Source: DASWTL01 sp966250385 (GTDB taxonomy: Bacteria; Bacteroidota; Bacteroidia; Sphingobacteriales; Sphingobacteriaceae). Taken from it: a stretch of 17,702 nucleotides of DNA. The notes beneath the pieces were generated by a model that saw only the letters and a program-made list of their open reading frames with translations, made no database searches and had not been told where the DNA came from. Each line of letters starts with the position of its first letter. Position 1 is the stretch's first letter. This document shows, piece after piece, positions 6,910 through 14,140 of the stretch. The DNA lies in contig CBINHC010000032.1 of NCBI GenBank assembly GCA_966250385.1, forward strand, positions 1 to 17,702, given 5' to 3'. The position numbers and the translations under genes are program-made.

Positions 6910-8325
6910 TTATGCTTCGGAAAATTCTTCGAGCAGGAAACGGACGTCCTCGACATATCCGGTGACGGCTGCCGCTGCTGCGGTAAGGGGACTTGCGAGC
7001 AGCGTACGGGCATCCGGCCCCTGTCTTCCTTCGAAGTTTCGGTTAGACGTGGAGACGCAGTATTTGCCCGCAGGGATCTTGTCTTCGTTCATTCCCAGGC
7101 ATGCGCTGCAGCCCGGTTCCCGCAGGGCAAACCCGGCCGATTCGAACACCTTGTCAAGGCCTTCCTCAACGGCCTGCTGGCGGACCTGAGCAGAACCCGG
7201 CACGATCCAGGCCGTGACGTTGTCCGCTTTTTTGCGGCCGCGAACGAAAGCCGCCACCTCCCGGAGGTCTTCTATACGGCTGTTGGTGCAGCTTCCGATA
7301 AAGACATAGTCTATTTTTTTGCCGCGGATGGCGTCATGCTCATTGAAGCCCATGTACCGGAGTGACTTCGTGAACGACGGACGCTCACTCGATCCCACTT
7401 CCGCTGACGAAGGGATCTGTTCCGATACCGCGATACCCATACCCGGATTGGTGCCATAGGTGATCATCGGGCCGATATCTTCCGCATTGAACTGCAGTAC
7501 CTTGTCAAACTCGGCGTCCGGATCGCTGTACAGCGTTTTCCAGTATTCGACCGCCTGATCCCATCCTTCACCGGCCGGCGCATAGGGCCGGCCCTTCAGA
7601 TAGGCGAACGTCGTATCGTCCGGCGCGATCAGGCCGCCGCGGGCGCCCATCTCAATGCTCATATTGCAGACGGTCATCCTAGCTTCCATGCTGAGCGACC
7701 GGATCGTATCACCGGCGTATTCAATGAAATATCCGGTGCCGCCCGCTGCTGTTACTTTTGACAGGATATACAGGATCAGGTCTTTTGCGCCTACTCCGCG
7801 GGCCAGTTTTCCGTTGACCTCGATCTTCATGAGCCGCGGCTTTTGCTGCAGCAGGCACTGGGTGGCGAGCACCTGTTCCACCTGGGACGTGCCGATTCCG
7901 AAGGCGATGCAGCCAAATGCACCATGGGTGGAGGTGTGGCTGTCTCCGCACACGATCGTCTTGCCAGGCAGGGTGATGCCCAGCTCCGGTCCGATCACGT
8001 GAACGATGCCCTGGTTAGGATGGCCCAGTCCAAACAGTTCGATGCCGAACTCGCTGCAGTTCCTGGTGAGGGTCTCCACCTGGAACCTGGACAGTTCTTC
8101 CTGGATCGGAAGGTGCTGGTTCAGGGTTGGTACGTTATGGTCAGCCGTTGCAATTGTTTGTGCCGGACGGAAGACCGGGAGCCCCCGCTTCCGTAATCCG
8201 TCAAATGCCTGCGGGCTGGTCACTTCATGTATAAAATGCGTATCGATATAGAGGACATCCGGGAATCCCGTCCTAGACTTAACGGTGTGGTCCGCCCAGA
8301 TTTTTTCAACTATAGTTTTTCCCAT
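6910..8325 (-). CDS. leuC: 3-isopropylmalate dehydratase large subunit
   Basis: 471 residues, the usual bacterial length. It is the catalytic, [4Fe-4S]-containing subunit of isopropylmalate isomerase. Cluster ligands are Cys346 in GSCTNSR and Cys406/Cys409 in GCSACLGMN. Other aconitase-family motifs are present: TADHNVPT (60-67), VCGDSHTSTHGAFG (125-138), MSIEMGARGGLIAPD (222-236) and STSNRNFEGRQG (425-436). It acts with the adjacent leuD product. It starts 27 bp after the ilvC stop, which marks the switch from the shared ilv part of the operon to the leucine branch. The gap has no clear promoter, so it is most likely read from the ilvE promoter. Confidence 0.96.
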   Translation of the reverse strand: MGKTIVEKIWADHTVKSRTGFPDVLYIDTHFIHEVTSPQAFDGLRKRGLPVFRPAQTIATADHNVPTLNQHLPIQEELSRFQVETLTRNCSEFGIELFGLGHPNQGIVHVIGPELGITLPGKTIVCGDSHTSTHGAFGCIAFGIGTSQVEQVLATQCLLQQKPRLMKIEVNGKLARGVGAKDLILYILSKVTAAGGTGYFIEYAGDTIRSLSMEARMTVCNMSIEMGARGGLIAPDDTTFAYLKGRPYAPAGEGWDQAVEYWKTLYSDPDAEFDKVLQFNAEDIGPMITYGTNPGMGIAVSEQIPSSAEVGSSERPSFTKSLRYMGFNEHDAIRGKKIDYVFIGSCTNSRIEDLREVAAFVRGRKKADNVTAWIVPGSAQVRQQAVEEGLDKVFESAGFALREPGCSACLGMNEDKIPAGKYCVSTSNRNFEGRQGPDARTLLASPLTAAAAAVTGYVEDVRFLLEEFSEA

Positions 8326-8352
8326 GCTTATCAGATTGTTTTCAGGTTGGAT

Positions 8353-9420
8353 CTATTCTGCTGGTACCGGTACCTTTTGGTTTTCAGGACGTAAACTGCG
8401 AACTGCCTTTCCGGCAAGCCACATTTCGCTTTCGCGCAATTCCCTGAGTTCCGCTTCGAGTTTTTCGCGATAATCCGGCTGGCTGTTCGAGCTGATCGAG
8501 ATCTGTGATTCGTTACCGGTAGCTACGCTCTGGTAAAGTTCTTCAAATACCGGCTTGGTAATGTCCCGGAATTTTTTCCACCAGTCCAGCGCGCCGCGCT
8601 GCGCCGTGGTTGAACAATTGGCGTACATCCAGTCCATTCCGTTCTCGGCAACCAGCGGCATCAGGGACTGGGTCAGTTCCTCAACGGTTTCGTTAAATGC
8701 TTCAGAAGGAGAATGTCCTTTGCTTCGCAGAACCTCGTATTGTGCAGCGAAGATTCCCTGGATCGCGCCCATCAGGGTGCCACGTTCGCCGGTCAGGTCG
8801 CTGTAGACCTCTTTTCTAAAGTCTGTTTCGAAAAGATAGCCGCTGCCTACGGCGATGCCGAGTGCGACCACTCTCTCCCAGGCCCGCCCGGTGGCATCCT
8901 GAAAGATGGCATAACTTGAGTTCAGTCCGCGGCCCTGCAGGAACATTCTCCGCAGGGAGGTTCCGGAGCCTTTCGGCGCGACCAGGAACACATCCACATC
9001 GGGAGGAGGAATGATCCCTGTCTGGTTGTTGAACGTGATGCCGAATCCATGAGAGAAGTAGAGGGCTTTTCCGGGAGTCAGGTGTTTTTTTACCGTCGGC
9101 CAGAGTTCGATCTGTGCGGCGTCGCTCAGCAGATAGCAGATGATGCTTCCTTTTTCCAGGGCCTCTTCAATCTCAAAAAGGGTTTCGCCGGGGATGAAAC
9201 CATCCCGGATCGCTTTTTCCCAGGATCTGGAGTTTTTACGCTGACCGACGATCACCCGGATACCATTGTCCCGCTGGTTCAGTGCCTGGCCCGGTCCCTG
9301 AACCCCGTAGCCGATCACAGCTACAGTTTCATGGTTCAGTACCTGCTGTGCTTTTTCCAGTGGGAATTCCTCCCGTGTGACCACATCTTCCGTGACGCCG
9401 CCAAAATTGATTTTTGCCAT
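8353..9420 (-). CDS. ilvC: Ketol-acid reductoisomerase (NADP+-type, Bacteroidota form)
   Basis: 355 residues. It isomerises and reduces acetolactate or acetohydroxybutyrate to the 2,3-dihydroxy acids, using Mg2+ and NAD(P)H. The Rossmann loop is GYGVQGPGQALNQRDNG (37-53), followed by VGQRKNSRSW, whose basic residues suggest NADPH use. Metal ligands are Asp208 and Glu212 in YSDLTGERGTLMGAIQG. Length lies between the usual class I enzymes (~330-340) and the class II E. coli form (~490). The loop wording and spacing recall fungal Ilv5 (IGYGSQGYGQGLNLRDNG from memory) more than E. coli IlvC. It sits 12 bp after ilvN and 27 bp before leuC. The C-terminal tail after ~340 (RPENQKVPVPAE) looks unstructured. 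Confidence 0.95.
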   Translation of the reverse strand: MAKINFGGVTEDVVTREEFPLEKAQQVLNHETVAVIGYGVQGPGQALNQRDNGIRVIVGQRKNSRSWEKAIRDGFIPGETLFEIEEALEKGSIICYLLSDAAQIELWPTVKKHLTPGKALYFSHGFGITFNNQTGIIPPPDVDVFLVAPKGSGTSLRRMFLQGRGLNSSYAIFQDATGRAWERVVALGIAVGSGYLFETDFRKEVYSDLTGERGTLMGAIQGIFAAQYEVLRSKGHSPSEAFNETVEELTQSLMPLVAENGMDWMYANCSTTAQRGALDWWKKFRDITKPVFEELYQSVATGNESQISISSNSQPDYREKLEAELRELRESEMWLAGKAVRSLRPENQKVPVPAE

Positions 9421-9432
9421 TTCTGTTTAGTT

Positions 9433-9696
9433 TTAAGGTGTGATTACTGAGTCCTCCAAAAGGACCGCATGTTCAACTTCGATTAATTTTTCCAGCTGAA
9501 GACGTGCCTTTTCCAGCATATCTTCGGAGGTATGCACCCGAAAGGTGGCCTTCCCGCGGTGGTAGTCGTCGTCCAGTTCAGTTGCGAAAATGCTCTTTAT
9601 CCGGATCCGTCTCCGGTTGAAGATGTTGACCATCCTGTTCAGCACGGAGAAATTGTTTTGTGCAAATACTTCAAGTATGAAATCTCTTTTCATCAT
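9433..9696 (-). CDS. ilvN: Acetohydroxyacid synthase small (regulatory) subunit, minimal ACT-only form
   Basis: 87 residues, or 86 from the second ATG (the gene begins ATGATG). The product is a single ACT-type domain that should bind and stimulate the IlvB catalytic subunit and mediate feedback, classically by valine. The pattern is an opening strand (DFILEVFAQNN), helix (FSVLNRMVNIFNRRR), strand (IRIKSIFATEL), strand (KATFRVHT), helix (LEKARLQLEKLIE), strand. It lacks the second domain of ordinary IlvN (about 160-190 residues) and is the same size as E. coli IlvM. The ligand-loop pair Pro-Gly usual in IlvN/IlvH (NxPGVLSR) is replaced by NNFSVLNR, so inhibitor binding may differ. Position directly after ilvB with a 4 bp overlap supports the assignment; calling it ilvM would be equally defensible. 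Confidence 0.85.
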   Translation of the reverse strand: MMKRDFILEVFAQNNFSVLNRMVNIFNRRRIRIKSIFATELDDDYHRGKATFRVHTSEDMLEKARLQLEKLIEVEHAVLLEDSVITP

Positions 9697-11423
9697 TCTA
9701 ATCGGATATCGGCTACCCCCGCACCGGCAGGGACCATCGGAAATACGTTTTCTTCTTTTTCGACCACCACTTCGAGCAGATACGGGCCATCGGTCCGGAG
9801 CATTTCCTCAAGGGCCTGCGGCAAGTCTGTCCTGCCGGTTACTTTCCGGGCGGGAATACTGTACGCCTCGGCCAGTCTGGTGAAGTTCGGGTTAGTCATT
9901 TCGGTGAATGAGTACCGCTTTTCAAAGAACAGCTGCTGCCACTGGCGGACCATTCCGAGAAAGTTATTGTTCAGGATCAGGATCTTGACCGGGATCCCAT
10001 ACTGCATGATCGTCCCAAGCTCCTGCAGGGTCATCTGGAAGCCGCCGTCACCGATCACTGCGATCACCGGTTTTCCGGCAGCCGCATAGCTGGCACCGAT
10101 CGCTGCGGGAAGGGCAAATCCCATGGTTCCCAGCCCTCCTGAAGTGACATTGGAGCGCGGGTTCTTATAGGGAAAGTACCGTGAAGTGACCATCTGATGC
10201 TGGCCCACGTCGGTGACTATAGTTACCTGGCCTTCCGTTGTTTCCGCCAGGAGCCGGATCACTTCGCCCATCCGCGGCAAGCCGGTTTCCGGATGGCAGT
10301 CGGTAAAGCGGATCCGCTGCTCCAGCTGGTCAAGTCGCTTAAATGACTGCAGCCATCCAGTCCTTTCCGCCTGGACGATATGCTGCTTCAGGCTCGCCAG
10401 CGCCTCCCGGGCGTCTGCATGGATCGCTACGCTGGCCTTCAGGATCTTATTGATCTCCGCTTTGTCGATGTCAATATGAATGATCTTTGCATCCGGCGCA
10501 TAGGTCGAAACATTGCCGGTGACACGATCGTCGAACCGCATGCCGACCGCCAGGATGACGTCGGCATGGTTGGTATTGACATTCGGACTATAATTCCCGT
10601 GCATGCCCAGGTAGCCTACATACAGGGGATGATCAGTCGGGAACCCGGAGAGCCCAAGAAGCGTAGAAGCTACCGGAATGCCGCCCTTTTCCGCAATGGC
10701 CAGCAGCTCCTGCGTGGCATTGGCCAGGATAACCCCCTGGCCGGCCAGGATGTAGGGACGCTCGGCAGTATTGAGGAGGACAGCGGCCGCGGCCACCGCA
10801 TCCTGATCCAATGCCGGTACCGGCTGGTAGGTGCTTATCGAAGTACACCGGCTGTAGCAATATTCAGCCAGTTCGAACTGGGCGTCCTTGGTAATGTCAA
10901 TCAGGACCGGGCCCGGCCTGCCGGTTGTTGCGATGTGGAAAGCTTTGGCGACCGCAGGCGCAATTTCCGCGGCCCGTGTGACCTGTACGTTCCATTTCGT
11001 GACCGGAAGGGAAATATTGATGACATCGGTTTCCTGGAACGCGTCGGTACCCAGTAAGGCAGAGGCCACCTGGCCGGTAATGCAGATCAGAGGTGTTGAA
11101 TCGATCATGGCATCGGCCAGGCCAGTCATCAGGTTGGTTGCTCCGGGGCCGGAGGTCGCCAGTACGACGCCCGCCTTGCCGGAGACCCGTGCGTATCCCT
11201 GGGCTGCATGGATCGCTCCCTGCTCATGGCGGACCAGGATGTGGCTGAGCTGCTCTGAAAAATGGAACAGCGCATCGTAAACGGGCATGATAGCACCGCC
11301 GGGATATCCAAAGAGCGTTGTTACCTGTTCTTCGACCAGCGCTTTCAACAGGATCTCGGATCCTGTCAGGGTTTCAGGCCTGACCTTCTCAGGGTTCGTC
11401 AGTAACACATCCTTCACTTGCAT
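9693..11423 (-). CDS. ilvB: Acetohydroxyacid (acetolactate) synthase large subunit
   Basis: 576 residues. This ThDP- and FAD-dependent enzyme condenses pyruvate with pyruvate or 2-oxobutyrate, the first common step to valine, leucine and isoleucine. Landmarks are FGYPGGAIMPVYDAL (38-52), catalytic Glu67 in VRHEQGAIHAAQGYAR, the FAD-domain LAVGMRFDDRVTGN (291-304), and the ThDP motif from GDGG (458-461) to NNN (485-487), then MVRQW. The start ATG 11423 lies inside ilvD, giving a 35 bp overlap; the next in-frame ATG (codon 46) is inside the conserved GAIMPV motif and would destroy the protein, and the sequence just before 11423 is A-rich as expected for initiation here. The stop overlaps the ilvN start (ATGA). 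Confidence 0.96.
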   Translation of the reverse strand: MQVKDVLLTNPEKVRPETLTGSEILLKALVEEQVTTLFGYPGGAIMPVYDALFHFSEQLSHILVRHEQGAIHAAQGYARVSGKAGVVLATSGPGATNLMTGLADAMIDSTPLICITGQVASALLGTDAFQETDVINISLPVTKWNVQVTRAAEIAPAVAKAFHIATTGRPGPVLIDITKDAQFELAEYCYSRCTSISTYQPVPALDQDAVAAAAVLLNTAERPYILAGQGVILANATQELLAIAEKGGIPVASTLLGLSGFPTDHPLYVGYLGMHGNYSPNVNTNHADVILAVGMRFDDRVTGNVSTYAPDAKIIHIDIDKAEINKILKASVAIHADAREALASLKQHIVQAERTGWLQSFKRLDQLEQRIRFTDCHPETGLPRMGEVIRLLAETTEGQVTIVTDVGQHQMVTSRYFPYKNPRSNVTSGGLGTMGFALPAAIGASYAAAGKPVIAVIGDGGFQMTLQELGTIMQYGIPVKILILNNNFLGMVRQWQQLFFEKRYSFTEMTNPNFTRLAEAYSIPARKVTGRTDLPQALEEMLRTDGPYLLEVVVEKEENVFPMVPAGAGVADIRLE

Positions 11424-13068
11424 TCTTTACTTGTTTAAGGTATTTATACAGAATTCCTTTGGTGGCCGCGGGAACTGGCTGCTGCCAGCTCAGACGCCGT
11501 TCGGCCAGTTCAGCATCGGAAAGGCAGACATACAATTTGTTCTCAACGGCATCGATCGTGATCGGATCACCGTCTTTTACCAAAGCGATCGTCCCTCCTT
11601 CCCAGGCTTCAGGTGTGATATGGCCGACCACAAATCCATGGGTCCCCCCGGAGAAGCGGCCGTCGGTGATCAGCGCAACTGACTTTCCGAGCCCGGCGCC
11701 GATGATGGCAGAGGTCGGTTTCAGCATCTCGGGCATCCCCGGTCCGCCTTTGGGCCCGACATACCGGATGACCACTACGTCGCCCGGCTGAACGGTTCCT
11801 CTACTGAGTCCTTCCATCAGGGCCCGCTCGCCGTCAAAGACCCGTGCAGGTCCGCTGAAACGCTCGCCTTCCTTACCGCTGATCTTGGCCACGGAACCGA
11901 GTTCGGCCAGATTTCCGTAAAGGATCTGCAGGTGGCCTGTCGGTTTTACGGGATCCTCTGCCGGGCGTACGACGGTCTGACTGGTGAAATCGAGGTCCCT
12001 GGCCGCGGCAACATTTTCAGCCAGCGTCTTGCCGGTCACGGTCAGGCAGTCGCCGTAAAGAAGCCCCTGTTGAAGCAGGTATTTCATGATAGAAGGCACA
12101 CCACCTATCTCATGGATGTCTTCCATCATGAACTTTCCGCTGGGCTTCAGGTCGGCAAGGACCGGGATTCGGTCGCTTAGTTCCTGGAAGGTGTCCAATC
12201 CGATCTCAATGTCGACCGATTTTGCCATGGCTATAAGGTGGAGGACCGCATTGGTCGATCCGCCCAGGACGGTTACGGTGACGATCGCATTATGAAATGC
12301 CTCCCGGGTCATGATATCCTTCGGGAGAATGTTCTTCTCAAGCAGGTTCCGGATCGCCAGACCCGCCTGGCGGCATTCATCCTTTTTGTTCTCACTCAGG
12401 GCAGGGTAGGAAGAACTGTAAGGCAAACTCATTCCGAGGGCTTCGATGGCCGAAGCCATCGTGTTGGCGGTATACATTCCCCCGCAGGCGCCAGCGCCCG
12501 GACAGGAGTTACGGATAATGCCCTGGTAATCTTCCTCCGTCAGCCTTCCCGCCAGCTTTTCTCCGAGCGCTTCGAATGCTGACACGATATTCAGGGAACG
12601 GTCCTTGTATTTTCCGGAGTGGATCGTGCCGCCGTAGACCATGATAGCGGGGCGGTTCAGTCTGCCCATTGCGATGACGGCCCCCGGCATATTCTTGTCG
12701 CAGCCGGGGATCGCTATCAGTCCGTCGTAATACTGCGCACCGCAGACTGTTTCGATAGAATCGGCGATGACGTCCCGGGATACCAACGAATACCGCATAC
12801 CATCCGTCCCATTGGACATACCGTCACTGACACCGATGGTGTGAAAGATCAGGCCTACCAGATCACTTTTCCAGACACCCTCCCGGACAATCGTGGCCAG
12901 TCCGTTCAGATGCATGTTGCATGTATTACCTTCATAGCCCATGCTGACAATACCGACCTGGGCTTTCTGCATGTCCGAATCCGTAAGGCCGATGCCGTAA
13001 AGCATCGCTTTGGCCGCCGGCTGGGTGGGATCGGCAGTCAGTGTCCTGCTGTACCTGTTAAGTGCCAT
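11389..13068 (-). CDS. ilvD: Dihydroxy-acid dehydratase
   Basis: 559 residues, full length. It dehydrates 2,3-dihydroxy-isovalerate and -methylvalerate to the 2-oxo acids that IlvE or LeuA use. Iron-sulfur cysteines are Cys50 (EGNTCN), Cys123 (PGCDKNMPG) and Cys195 (CPGAGACGGMYTANTMASA); the three-cysteine pattern fits the IlvD/Edd family and probably a [2Fe-2S] enzyme. GGTHGFVVGHITPEA near the C-terminus is also typical, and the end SEGCVTDEP matches the usual family terminus, so the gene is not extended artificially into ilvB. The ATG shares its A with the ilvE stop (TGATG), and the 3' end overlaps ilvB by 35 bp. Confidence 0.96.
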   Translation of the reverse strand: MALNRYSRTLTADPTQPAAKAMLYGIGLTDSDMQKAQVGIVSMGYEGNTCNMHLNGLATIVREGVWKSDLVGLIFHTIGVSDGMSNGTDGMRYSLVSRDVIADSIETVCGAQYYDGLIAIPGCDKNMPGAVIAMGRLNRPAIMVYGGTIHSGKYKDRSLNIVSAFEALGEKLAGRLTEEDYQGIIRNSCPGAGACGGMYTANTMASAIEALGMSLPYSSSYPALSENKKDECRQAGLAIRNLLEKNILPKDIMTREAFHNAIVTVTVLGGSTNAVLHLIAMAKSVDIEIGLDTFQELSDRIPVLADLKPSGKFMMEDIHEIGGVPSIMKYLLQQGLLYGDCLTVTGKTLAENVAAARDLDFTSQTVVRPAEDPVKPTGHLQILYGNLAELGSVAKISGKEGERFSGPARVFDGERALMEGLSRGTVQPGDVVVIRYVGPKGGPGMPEMLKPTSAIIGAGLGKSVALITDGRFSGGTHGFVVGHITPEAWEGGTIALVKDGDPITIDAVENKLYVCLSDAELAERRLSWQQPVPAATKGILYKYLKQVKNASEGCVTDEP

Positions 13069-13958
13069 CAGATAATGATTTCGAAGTTCTCGTTTTCCAT
13101 GACGAGGTTCTTATAGGCGCGCTGAACGGTGCACCCCAGGGATTCCGTCCATGCCGTTGGAAATACCGTTTCCTCAATTGAAGCGATTCCTACAATCTCT
13201 GCGGCGGTGCCGCACAGGAATGCACTGTCAGCGGCTTTGATATCTTCAACCGTCAGACGTGTCTCTTTGCAGGGGATTTCGAGCATAGCGCACAGGTCGA
13301 AGACCGTGTCGCGGGTAATTCCAGCCAGGATATTTCCTTTTTCGGGCGTATTCAGGCACCCGTCTTTTTCAAGGAAAAAGTTTGCGCCCGGAGCTTCAGC
13401 GACGTAGTTATTCATATCCAGGAGCAGCGCTTCATCGAATCCCCGTGCTCTTGATTCCGTAGTGGCAAGTATTGAGTTAACATAGTGGCCGGAGACCTTG
13501 GCTTCAACGATGACTGATTTGGGGTTTGGACGCTGAAACCCGGAAATGTTCATGCGCAACAGCCGGTCACCTAAATAGGCGTCCCATTCCCATGCACAGA
13601 TCATCAGCGAAGAATTAGCCGGTTTTGTTAAGGACATGTTTGGCTCACAGAATACCAGCGGCCGGATATAGGCGTCCCTGAAACCGTTAAGTTCCAGTAA
13701 CTGATAGGTCTGGTCGATCAGGTCTTCTGCATCCCACTCATAGGGGATATTAACCAGTTCACACGATCTCCTCAGCCGGTCATAATGTTCACGGGCCTTG
13801 AAGATTCGGGTCCCGTTGTGGGTGTTATAGGCCCGGATGCCTTCAAATACGCCGTAGCCGTAGTGAAGTGATTGTCCGTAAAGGTCTGTTGATGCGTGCT
13901 GAGCAGGCAGGAACCGTCCGTTCAGATAAAGTACTGTTTTGTCGTTGAAGTATTTCAT
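13068..13958 (-). CDS. ilvE: Branched-chain amino acid aminotransferase
   Basis: 296 residues from ATG 13958; a TTG at 13970 would add four residues but is less likely. A fold-type IV PLP transaminase that makes leucine, isoleucine and valine from their 2-oxo acids with glutamate as donor. Signatures are LHYGYGVFEGIRAY (31-44), Lys154 as the PLP lysine in VEAKVSGHYVNS, the downstream EAPGANFF (188-195), GILAGITRDTV-like phosphate region (209-219) and FLCGTAAEI (247-255). It is the first enzyme gene of the operon. Its ATG overlaps the TGA of a short upstream ORF (ATGA at 13955-13958), suggesting coupling if that ORF is translated. Its own stop abuts ilvD. Confidence 0.95.
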   Translation of the reverse strand: MKYFNDKTVLYLNGRFLPAQHASTDLYGQSLHYGYGVFEGIRAYNTHNGTRIFKAREHYDRLRRSCELVNIPYEWDAEDLIDQTYQLLELNGFRDAYIRPLVFCEPNMSLTKPANSSLMICAWEWDAYLGDRLLRMNISGFQRPNPKSVIVEAKVSGHYVNSILATTESRARGFDEALLLDMNNYVAEAPGANFFLEKDGCLNTPEKGNILAGITRDTVFDLCAMLEIPCKETRLTVEDIKAADSAFLCGTAAEIVGIASIEETVFPTAWTESLGCTVQRAYKNLVMENENFEIII

Positions 13959-14104
13959 ATAGGGGTGCAAAAAATAGGCGTTGGAAGGGCGTGATGAAGC
14001 TGAGAAAACGAGCGCTTCAGAAGGTGAAAAAAGCGCCGCCCGGTGATCGCAGAAAGTCTCTTTCTGGCGTGCGGTGAAGCAGCTCTATTTTCGCCCGTTT
14101 TCAT
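13955..14104 (-). CDS. Candidate 49-codon leader ORF upstream of ilvE
   Basis: ATG 14104 to TGA 13955, beginning MKTGENRAASPHARKRL and ending LPTPIFCTPI. The ATG lies only 7 bp after the TACATT box of the predicted promoter, so the transcript would begin at or within a few bases of it. The stop overlaps the ilvE start (ATGA), a typical coupling geometry. The ORF contains two hairpins. The peptide has Leu and Ile scattered through its second half (FFHLLKRSF, ALPTPIF) but no run of Leu, Val or Ile codons as in classical ilv or leu attenuators, so a codon-sensing role is not obvious. No homologue is recognised. It may be a coupled leader peptide or a chance ORF in the 5' untranslated region. Confidence 0.35.
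   Translation of the reverse strand: MKTGENRAASPHARKRLSAITGRRFFHLLKRSFSQLHHALPTPIFCTPI
14012..14036 (-). promoter_or_regulatory. Possible attenuator hairpin in the ilvE leader
   Basis: On the minus strand GCGCTT (14036-14031) pairs perfectly with AAGCGC (14017-14012) around a 13-nt loop; a further CA/TG pair is possible with a TTTT bulge. The downstream sequence TCGTTTTCTC is T-rich but not a clean T run, so termination would be weak. It lies about 55 nt before the ilvE start codon, where an attenuator would be expected. Confidence 0.35.
14050..14066 (-). repeat. Perfect 7-bp hairpin inside the ilvE leader
   Basis: CAGAAAG and CTTTCTG (arms 14060-14066 and 14050-14056) flank a three-base loop. 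It precedes the GCGCTT hairpin. Its CAGAAAG arm could alternatively pair, with one bulged A, to CTTCTG in the loop of the later hairpin, which is the kind of mutually exclusive pairing used by attenuators. This is read by eye, without folding energies. Confidence 0.4.
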
Positions 14105-14111
14105 GAAAATC

Positions 14112-14140
14112 AATGTAGAGACTAAAACCACGGGCGTCAA
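14112..14140 (-). promoter_or_regulatory. Candidate promoter of the ilv-leu operon
   Basis: Minus-strand TTGACG (14140-14135), 17 bp, then TACATT (14117-14112). In Bacteroidota terms this is TTG-N20-TACATTGA, one base short of TAnnTTTG. An inverted repeat CGCCCG (14092-14097)/CGGGCG (14131-14136) has one arm on the -35 element, and the perfect palindrome TTTTCATGAAAA (14098-14109) covers the predicted start site. Both are possible operator sites. A weaker alternative is TATTTTTTG at 13976-13968, one base off in spacing. Confidence 0.5.

Larger units (their letters stand above)
2745..13958 (-). other. Ten-gene isoleucine-valine-leucine biosynthesis operon
   Basis: Transcription order is ilvE, ilvD, ilvB, ilvN, ilvC, leuC, leuD, leuB, leuA, ilvA. 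Junctions, in order: 1 bp overlap (TGATG), 35 bp overlap, 4 bp overlap (ATGA), 12 bp gap, 27 bp gap, 25 bp gap, 4 bp overlap, 11 bp gap, 4 bp overlap. No intrinsic terminator or clear internal promoter was seen inside. All enzymes needed to take threonine and pyruvate to the three branched-chain amino acids are present, with one transaminase serving all three branches. The candidate promoter and leader lie at 13955-14140. No space remains for a terminator after ilvA. Confidence 0.9.

Noticed and set aside
13959..13970. TTG 13970 as the ilvE start
   Set aside because: It would add only MHPY before a normal ATG at 13958, and family members usually start near the MKYFND-like position.
13968..13976. 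TATTTTTTG on the minus strand just before ilvE as the main operon promoter
   Set aside because: It has one base too many for TAnnTTTG and no clear -33 element; the TTGACG-N17-TACATT pair further upstream is better. It is kept only as an alternative.
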